Assembly: GCA_015655335.1 (NCBI GenBank)
Contig: JAATFF010000139.1
Location: 1-53,262 of the forward strand
Length of the DNA stretch: 53,262 nt
Direction: 5' to 3'
DNA from: Lysobacterales bacterium
Lineage (GTDB): Bacteria; Pseudomonadota; Gammaproteobacteria; Xanthomonadales; Rhodanobacteraceae
The translations under genes and the position numbers were made by a program. The notes below the pieces were generated by a model. That model searched no databases. It saw only the letters and a program-made list of their open reading frames with translations, and was not told the DNA's origin. Positions 43,511-49,924 of this stretch are shown here, one piece after another (position 1 is the first letter of the stretch; every line of letters starts with the position of its first letter).

Positions 43511-45879
43511 CCCTCCTTGCGTGTTCCACCGCTATCGTGCGCCGTCGTCTTGCCATACGTTGCTGCGTTGTGGTGCTGATGTTGCTCTCGTTCGTGCCCA
43601 GTGTGGCAAAAGCCGTTTCCTGCACCAACGTACAGCCGCTGCAGCTGGGCAGCAGTGTCACAACGTTGCCGCAGGGCACGGTGGGGCAGCCGTATCAGTA
43701 CACCTTGCATGCCACCGGGGGCGTGCCGCCTTACACCTACCATGCCGGCAGCCTTCCACCCGGCATCACACTCAATGTCGACGGCACGCTGACTGGCGCG
43801 CCCAGTTCATTGCCGTCGATCGCAGTGTTCCTGGCCAGCGTGCGTGATCATCACGGCTGCACCGCGCAGCAGACATATCGGTTGGCCATCGTGGCGCCGT
43901 GGCAGCCCTCTGCGCCGGTGCGTCCGCCTGCGCCACCGCCACCGCGGCCACCGGTTCCGGCCCCTAGGCCGCTGCCGCCCACCCCCTTGAGCACGTTGCC
44001 GTTGTCCGACACGTTTGCAGCGCCGGTGTCACCGCAGCCCTTCATGGACACGTACATGCTCACCGATGCGATATTCAAGGACAAAGATGTCCAGGATGCG
44101 CTCAAGCAGATGTCCACCTCCGCCGCATCGGCCGGCAGCATGGCACCAGCCGACGAACCGGACGACAGCGACACGGGTAATGCGGACGCGAGCGACACGG
44201 CCCAGCAGGGCGACTCCTCGATCGAGGACGATGCGAAAGCGCAGTTCCAACGCATGCTGCAGCCACTCATTGGCGTGGAGTATCCCGGGCGCGAGCTGTT
44301 CACTGCCGCGCTCGACACGCGGTTGTGCCGTTTCTCCGAAGCATTGATCGTCGCCGCCGCCAATAAGCAGGGCAAGCCGCCGCCGAAGATAAGCGAAAGC
44401 GACTGTCCGCCGGACTGGGCCAAACTCGCTAAGCAGAACGACTATGAGCCGCTCGACCCGCTGCCATGGAAGCAGGTGCCGCAATGGCTGATGGCCCCCA
44501 GCCTACGCAGCTTGCTTATCGAGAAGGCCGAGCAATCGCACCCGCTGTTGAATCCACCGGCGCCGTTATGGAGTGGCACGGGCTGCGGCTGCGTGCGCCA
44601 GCTCACCAGCGAGGTCTACGGTTTCTACCCGTTCTGGCACAACCAGGACAAACCCTTGCCGCTCGATTTCAGCCTGCTCTCGCGCATCGAGGTGTTCGCG
44701 CTGTGGTTTAAAGATAGCGGCGACCTGGCGTTGCCGACGTGGACCACGCCGGAGCAGACCGATTTCATTCGCGAGGCGCAACGGCATCGCACCGCGCTAG
44801 ATTTCACGCTCTACCACAACGATTGGGAATTCCTGAAAGACGCCACCGACGACGACATTGCGCGCATCACCGTACGGTTGGCCGCGCAGTCGGCCGACTT
44901 CATCGACGCGCCGCTCACCGATCTGGCTTCGCGCAGCCATGCCTGGGTACCGTGTTTTGCCAAGATCGAACGTTACGGCAATGGCCTGACGCTCTATGTG
45001 GACCGGATACCGGAAGCCCAAAATCCGCTGCGACCGGTGTTCGCGCGCTATCTCGACCGGCAGATCCAGGCACTGATTAGCGAGCTGCGCCAACGCAACC
45101 GCAACTATGTGCTCAATATCGTGCTGCGCGATGCGGACATGACTGCGCCGGACGGCATTTGGCAAGTCAAGATGATGAATCAATACGTGCGAGAAGCTGA
45201 GTCACCGCTTTCGAACAGCGACCATGCTGCCGGAGACAGCATGCGCTACCGCAGCAACACCAACCTCACTCTACGCTATCTGGTGCTGCTTACCCAGCCC
45301 ACCGAACGCAGCATGCGCGGGGTACTGACCACGATCGACCAGGACAAAAATCTCGACGAGGAAGATTGCCGCCTACTGTTGCATCGGGTGATTCCGATCG
45401 TGTCCAGCGGCGCCTCCAGCGAGACCGAACTGTCGGAGGACCTGGCCTATGCTTCCGACAACTTCGCCGGCGCCGGATTCTGGGCTGCATCGCCGCTGAA
45501 CCAGCCAGTGGGCGAAATGATCTCAAAACGCGTACGCGCCAGCTTTCTGGCTCGGATTCCACACGCGGAACAATTGAATGCCTGGATCTGCGATTACCGC
45601 TGGCCGCTGCGTATGGCAGCCGAAGCACTGCTGGTGGCGTGGCTGATCGCATTTGCGTTCTATCAGTCGAGCTGCCGCATCCGACAGATCGGCTTGCCTT
45701 ATCAATTGGGCCTGCTGCTTGGCGCCATCGCCTTTTTAGTCGTAGGCGCGTTGCTGTTGGTTGGTGACCCGGCCTTGGTACAGGTCCGTCAGGGCAATGC
45801 GTTGCTGGCACTGCTGCTGGTGGCGCTGGTTGCCATGATTGCCTATCACATGCTCAAACCACGGGTGGAGAGACCATGA
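43507..45879 (+). CDS. exported membrane protein: Ig-like, Pro-rich linker, GH18-like region, three C-terminal helices
   Basis: This 790-residue protein starts by ATGA overlap with the AAA+ gene. A signal sequence (about 12-36) is followed by a putative Ig domain (about 45-125, 'PYQYTLHATGGVPPYTYHAGSLPPGITLNVDGTLTGAPS' in blocks) and a Pro-rich linker (about 130-165). Region 330-600 looks like the start of a GH18 chitinase-type barrel ('EVYGFYPFWHNQ', 'LLSRIEVFALWF'), but the DxxDxDxE catalytic motif is not found. Three membrane helices lie at about 699-720, 733-754 and 765-783. It would be anchored in the inner membrane with a large periplasmic part, and the enzyme-like region may bind glycans instead of cutting them. 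It may anchor the particle or help release it. Not part of the classical Afp/PVC core. Confidence 0.75.
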   Translation: MTLLACSTAIVRRRLAIRCCVVVLMLLSFVPSVAKAVSCTNVQPLQLGSSVTTLPQGTVGQPYQYTLHATGGVPPYTYHAGSLPPGITLNVDGTLTGAPSSLPSIAVFLASVRDHHGCTAQQTYRLAIVAPWQPSAPVRPPAPPPPRPPVPAPRPLPPTPLSTLPLSDTFAAPVSPQPFMDTYMLTDAIFKDKDVQDALKQMSTSAASAGSMAPADEPDDSDTGNADASDTAQQGDSSIEDDAKAQFQRMLQPLIGVEYPGRELFTAALDTRLCRFSEALIVAAANKQGKPPPKISESDCPPDWAKLAKQNDYEPLDPLPWKQVPQWLMAPSLRSLLIEKAEQSHPLLNPPAPLWSGTGCGCVRQLTSEVYGFYPFWHNQDKPLPLDFSLLSRIEVFALWFKDSGDLALPTWTTPEQTDFIREAQRHRTALDFTLYHNDWEFLKDATDDDIARITVRLAAQSADFIDAPLTDLASRSHAWVPCFAKIERYGNGLTLYVDRIPEAQNPLRPVFARYLDRQIQALISELRQRNRNYVLNIVLRDADMTAPDGIWQVKMMNQYVREAESPLSNSDHAAGDSMRYRSNTNLTLRYLVLLTQPTERSMRGVLTTIDQDKNLDEEDCRLLLHRVIPIVSSGASSETELSEDLAYASDNFAGAGFWAASPLNQPVGEMISKRVRASFLARIPHAEQLNAWICDYRWPLRMAAEALLVAWLIAFAFYQSSCRIRQIGLPYQLGLLLGAIAFLVVGALLLVGDPALVQVRQGNALLALLLVALVAMIAYHMLKPRVERP

Positions 45880-46073
45880 AAACGCACAAAGTGGCGCAAG
45901 CCAAACAAGGTGTTGAATCGGCGGCGATGCAGGGCGACGGTGCCGGTGCCGTGCAACGGAAGGTGGCAGATACACCAAGGCAGATGGGGGAGGCGGCGCA
46001 TATTGCCCAGCTCAAAGGCGATACCAAGCCGAAGGGGAAGATGCCGCCGCCCAAAAAGGGCAAGGGCAAGTGA
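45876..46073 (+). CDS. 65-residue mini-protein sharing the effector N-terminal motif
   Basis: This small protein starts by ATGA overlap with the membrane-protein gene (GGAGAG upstream) and closes the translationally coupled block. Residues 26-46, 'VQRKVADTPRQMGEAAHIAQ' in outline, line up with the motif 29-50 of the three cargo proteins that follow (VQRKIDGSPRQ, MQQKIDESPRQ and LQRQINGSARQ, each followed by a QL/QF pair). Instead of the DUF4157 domain it has a short Lys/Pro-rich tail ending KKGKGK. It could be a degenerate effector head, a competitor or a targeting factor. It is absent from the standard core gene set. Confidence 0.75.
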   Translation: MKTHKVAQAKQGVESAAMQGDGAGAVQRKVADTPRQMGEAAHIAQLKGDTKPKGKMPPPKKGKGK

Positions 46074-46174
46074 TGCCATCACGTGCGCACTTGTCATAGG
46101 CGGCGCACTTCAAGTGCGTAGCACATACCTCTTTCGTTTCGCATGATGCACTCGTGCAGAGAAGGCTTCGGATC

Positions 46175-48052
46175 GTGAAGCAAACTGATTCCGACGACCG
46201 CAGTAAGGTAAGTACCGAACAAGCACCGTCCAGCACCGGCGGCGCAATCTCGCATCCAATGCAACAAAAGATTGATGAAAGTCCAAGGCAGCGTGTCCAG
46301 CAGAATCATTTAGCCCAGTTGCAAAGTTCTTCTACGCCCCAACGGCCTTCTGGCTTGCCGTCGCAACTCCGTACGGGCGTCGAGGCCCTGTCAGGAATGG
46401 ACATGAGCGACGTTGTCGTGCACCGCAATTCCGCCAAGCCGGCCCAGCTAAATGCTTTGGCATATGCACAAGGAAACGAAATTCATCTTGGATCGGGACA
46501 AGAGAAGCACTTGCCGCATGAAGCTTGGCATGTCGTGCAACAAAAGCAAGGAAGGGTAAAACCTACACTACAAATGAAAGGAGGAGTGAGCATTAATGCG
46601 GATGCTGGCCTGGAGAAGGAGGCGGACGCCATGGCGGCAAAAGCCTTGGCAGTAGAAGTCACGCAATTTAAATATGGAAATAGATTAGATGCCACAAGCC
46701 CGTCTAGCCAAAGCAATCTCGTCAAATCTGGCGGCCCCATCCAAAGGATTATTGAGCTTGAGTATGATGATGTTACCGGCGAGGAACTCGAATCAAATCT
46801 TGGATTTGATGCCGATAAAATGTATTTGCGACTGAAAAATCACTGTCGCATTCTAAAGCCCGAGGATCTCCGCGAGGAGCTTACAAGACTCGATGAACTT
46901 AATGCCATATTTGGTGACACTGCTGAATTGATTGATATTTTGATGTCCGACGGTTTTGTGGCTAAAAGACCGGCTGACGATTTTATGAAGTCCGCCAAGG
47001 TTGGATTGGAGCTTACCTTTAATAGTGAAAAATCAGCGGAATTTATAAAAAACGACGGTTTTCCCGAAGGCAAGAAAAACGAAGCCAAAAGCTGGTGGCG
47101 CTCTGAATTAAGTGCGTGGACAAGTGGCTTGGAACATGAAGATTATGTAGCTACGTATGAGCTTGAAATTGATATCGATAAAAGCCATCGGCAAAAGGAT
47201 TTTGGTGGAGATACTAAAGATATGGAAAATTGGAGGGTGGTTTATAAATATGCTGATGGAAGCGTCGCCTGGTGGTGGCAGTTGAGCATGGATCCAGGCG
47301 TCGTCGAAATTCAGACGGCCCCCACTTCAGGAGGCAGTTTGTCCAGTGGTTTCATATCTGAAATCGTCGACACCATTTATAAGCGTGCCGCTGCACGTCA
47401 ATTTAGCCCCGGGGGAGGCGGCGGGCACGTTAATGTCGATTTCAAAACCGGTTTTAATAAAGATCCGTCTTTGATTCCTAGGATACTTGTTGCAACAGAA
47501 ATAATAGTTGGCAATCTTCAGCGAAGTAGGAATGATCTGTATGCGTCGCTCATTGATTTCGAAAATGAACTTGAAGACCCTTTTATAGGTACTAAGAGGG
47601 TCAAAATGAATACTAAAAAAGATGGCAGCTGGGATGCATCGCACCTACCTGATTCACGTGACGAACGGAGCTACTACGCCGAATGGCATCGAGACGTCAT
47701 GGAGAAAACGGGAGAGAGGGTGAAAAATATGAAAAATCTTCAACATTTTAGAGAGGCGCACGCACAGTGGCTTCACTTGCATCCCTCGCTTTCTCAACAA
47801 AAAGGTGCTACTGAGCGCACTGGAAAACTAACTGAAAAAAGGGACGACGAAGGGCTGCGCGCGGCGCTTCATTATCAGGCGGTTAATATAGATCACTTAT
47901 TCGAGGAAGTCATCGAAGACGAAGAAGTTGGCGTCATTGAAGATCCGAGACGTTTGGAGTTCAGGTTTTTTAAAGGACAAGAAGATATAGGTGACATTAT
48001 TGACTGCATCGAGTTAATTGGATTAATAGTTAAGAAGGCGAGTAGCCTATGA
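46175..48052 (+). CDS. DUF4157 cargo protein 1 with amidoligase-like tail
   Basis: This 625-residue protein starts at GTG (46175) with AGAGAAGG upstream; the start is chosen because its paralogues also begin MK. Residues 29-50 hold the shared QQKIDESPRQ motif, and 62-157 the DUF4157/eCIS_core domain with HEAWH (115-119) and EKEAD (148-152). After a 'GGPIQR' junction (about 187-192) comes a unique tail. Its 'VGLELTF', 'RVVYKYADGSVAW', 'GVVEIQTAPTSGG' and 'GGGGGHVNVDF' segments occur in the order found in amidoligase/glutamine-synthetase-like ligases. The tail DNA is distinctly AT-rich while the head is GC-rich, so the tail was probably acquired separately. It is the likely eCIS payload; the enzyme prediction is tentative. 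Confidence 0.8.
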   Translation: MKQTDSDDRSKVSTEQAPSSTGGAISHPMQQKIDESPRQRVQQNHLAQLQSSSTPQRPSGLPSQLRTGVEALSGMDMSDVVVHRNSAKPAQLNALAYAQGNEIHLGSGQEKHLPHEAWHVVQQKQGRVKPTLQMKGGVSINADAGLEKEADAMAAKALAVEVTQFKYGNRLDATSPSSQSNLVKSGGPIQRIIELEYDDVTGEELESNLGFDADKMYLRLKNHCRILKPEDLREELTRLDELNAIFGDTAELIDILMSDGFVAKRPADDFMKSAKVGLELTFNSEKSAEFIKNDGFPEGKKNEAKSWWRSELSAWTSGLEHEDYVATYELEIDIDKSHRQKDFGGDTKDMENWRVVYKYADGSVAWWWQLSMDPGVVEIQTAPTSGGSLSSGFISEIVDTIYKRAAARQFSPGGGGGHVNVDFKTGFNKDPSLIPRILVATEIIVGNLQRSRNDLYASLIDFENELEDPFIGTKRVKMNTKKDGSWDASHLPDSRDERSYYAEWHRDVMEKTGERVKNMKNLQHFREAHAQWLHLHPSLSQQKGATERTGKLTEKRDDEGLRAALHYQAVNIDHLFEEVIEDEEVGVIEDPRRLEFRFFKGQEDIGDIIDCIELIGLIVKKASSL

Positions 48053-48077
48053 CGCAAGAAAGTGCGTGAGGCACGAA

Positions 48078-48122
48078 ATGGGGTTCGTAATGCGGTTCGC
48101 CGAAAAAGGGAAGGGCAACTGA
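48078..48122 (+). pseudogene. relic of the mini-protein 3' end
   Basis: Between cargo genes 1 and 2 the frame ATG...TGA encodes 14 residues ending EKGKGN. Its DNA (AAAAAGGGAAGGGCAACTGAT) matches the last codons and stop of the 65-residue gene (AAAAAGGGCAAGGGCAAGTGAT), with similar sequence continuing beyond. It looks like a decayed copy left by duplication of a unit made of mini-gene plus cargo gene. Confidence 0.5.
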
Positions 48123-48201
48123 TACTGCTATGCGTGCGGTTTGTTCAAGTGCGCGTGTGGCGTCATGTCCATCACGAACACGTGCTCAAGGGTTGCGTAC
48201 C

Positions 48202-49851
48202 ATGAAACAAGCTGTTCGTTCCGATCGCAACAAGGTAAGTGCCGAGAAGGTACATTCAAATGTTGACAGCGCCGTAACACATTCAGTCCAGCGAAAGATC
48301 GATGGAAGCCCGAGACAACGCCAACAGCAGAATCGTTTAACCCAGTTGCGAGGTGCGCCAGCACAATCCAGACCCCATAGCTTGACATCACAGCTGTCCG
48401 CAGGCATCAAGGCGCTGTCAGGGATGGATATGAGCAGCGTTGTCGTGCACCGCAATTCCGCCAAGCCGGCGCAGTTGAATGCCCTGGCATATGCGCAGGG
48501 AAACGAAATTCATCTTGGCCCGGGACAAGAAAAGCACCTGCCGCATGAAGCATGGCACGTAGTGCAGCAGCGTCAGGGACGCGTCAGTGCAACGACTCAA
48601 CTGGCCGGGATTACCATCAACGACCAACCTAGCTTGGAGCGCGAGGCCGATGCGATGGGGACCCGTGCACTGCAAATGCGCGGAGCTAGCGGTGATCACT
48701 CGGAAAAAATACTCAAACGCGATGTGGCTGGTAGCCACGCCATCGGAAACGTCGCACAGTGCGTTTTCTACAATAGCGAAGCTAACCTGTGGGCAGCGGT
48801 GGAACCGGCAACACCGTTGCAGGAGATAAGAGGCATCATCGACGGTAACGGTGAGCTCAGAGCCGCTTACGAAGATTCATTGGTTCATCTGAACAGGATG
48901 AATTTCGTTCAACAGGCCGGACAGCAGCCCGAGGCGAACTACGCCCAGAATGCCGATACCAGCTACGACATCAATTATGGCCTTCGCGCAACGCTGAACG
49001 GGTCGTTTACCCAACCGATCCATTTCGTATGGGCAATGATCCACGAGATGGGCCACATCAATTCCGGCTTGCAATACGCCACGAATATCGCTGCTGGGGA
49101 GCTCTATCACGTCACCAACATGCATTTGCCTGGGGCCGCAGGTCCAACATTTCAGGAATCCGCCATTGGCATAAACCAGCGCAACGATCCTCAGCACGGC
49201 TGGGAGGTGCAACGTCAGACCATGGCCGTAAATTGGGCCGTCTTGCAAAACCTGCACACAGGCGATCATGGTTTTTCGACGGACGATATCACTCATCTGC
49301 GCGCCAGGGAAAACTATGCGCAAGGCGTAGGGCCGGAGACGCATTACGACACCGTGCTCATCGACATTTTGTATTTTCTCCAAGCCACCGGTTTGACAGA
49401 AACGCACTATTACGCTCAGGCCACGGCGATGCTGGGAGAAGCAAATGTGAGAAGACGCGCGGGCGTAGGTGACGTGGCCGCGGTGGCGCTGGTGGGCGCT
49501 CCGGTCAATTATTTCCTCAGCCTGTACAACGCTGTCGCCGGCCTGTTGAATGATCCCGCGTGGGCCCAAGAGGGTGAGGCACTCATCGGTCACAAATTTC
49601 CCTCCGGCATCGTATCCATGAGGGATAAATTGACTACGGTTAACAAGAGGGATGCATTGAACGAGATAAGGGGTATTGCGGTTACTCAAGCCGCGATGGA
49701 AAGTAAACGCAGGTCCGAATCCACTCAGCAGGCTTACGACATATTGAGCGATTTGGGTAGGCGAAATGATTTTTCCAGCCTGATCGCCAGCGTCAAGTTA
49801 TGCAAACGGTTCCTTGGCGTTCAGAAGGAAGACGGGGTCGAGCTTCAGTGA
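48202..49851 (+). CDS. DUF4157 cargo protein 2 with a second HExxH motif
   Basis: This 549-residue protein is preceded by AAGGG 9 nt before the ATG. It has VQRKIDGSPRQ (29-39), a DUF4157 domain with HEAWH (115-119) and EREAD (146-150), and a tail with 'WAMIHEMGHINSGLQY', a second HExxH (281-285). Candidate third ligands are Glu319 ('FQESAIG') and Glu335 ('GWEVQRQ'). The tail (about 185-549) would be a zinc metalloprotease effector. No signal peptide is present, in keeping with loading into an eCIS tube rather than general secretion. The remaining tail shows no named family. Confidence 0.8.
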   Translation: MKQAVRSDRNKVSAEKVHSNVDSAVTHSVQRKIDGSPRQRQQQNRLTQLRGAPAQSRPHSLTSQLSAGIKALSGMDMSSVVVHRNSAKPAQLNALAYAQGNEIHLGPGQEKHLPHEAWHVVQQRQGRVSATTQLAGITINDQPSLEREADAMGTRALQMRGASGDHSEKILKRDVAGSHAIGNVAQCVFYNSEANLWAAVEPATPLQEIRGIIDGNGELRAAYEDSLVHLNRMNFVQQAGQQPEANYAQNADTSYDINYGLRATLNGSFTQPIHFVWAMIHEMGHINSGLQYATNIAAGELYHVTNMHLPGAAGPTFQESAIGINQRNDPQHGWEVQRQTMAVNWAVLQNLHTGDHGFSTDDITHLRARENYAQGVGPETHYDTVLIDILYFLQATGLTETHYYAQATAMLGEANVRRRAGVGDVAAVALVGAPVNYFLSLYNAVAGLLNDPAWAQEGEALIGHKFPSGIVSMRDKLTTVNKRDALNEIRGIAVTQAAMESKRRSESTQQAYDILSDLGRRNDFSSLIASVKLCKRFLGVQKEDGVELQ

Positions 49852-49924
49852 CACAGTCAGAAAAAACCAAGCATTTTTCATGCGTGCGTTGGGGACGAGT
49901 GTCGCCTACAGAAGTGGGCACGCC

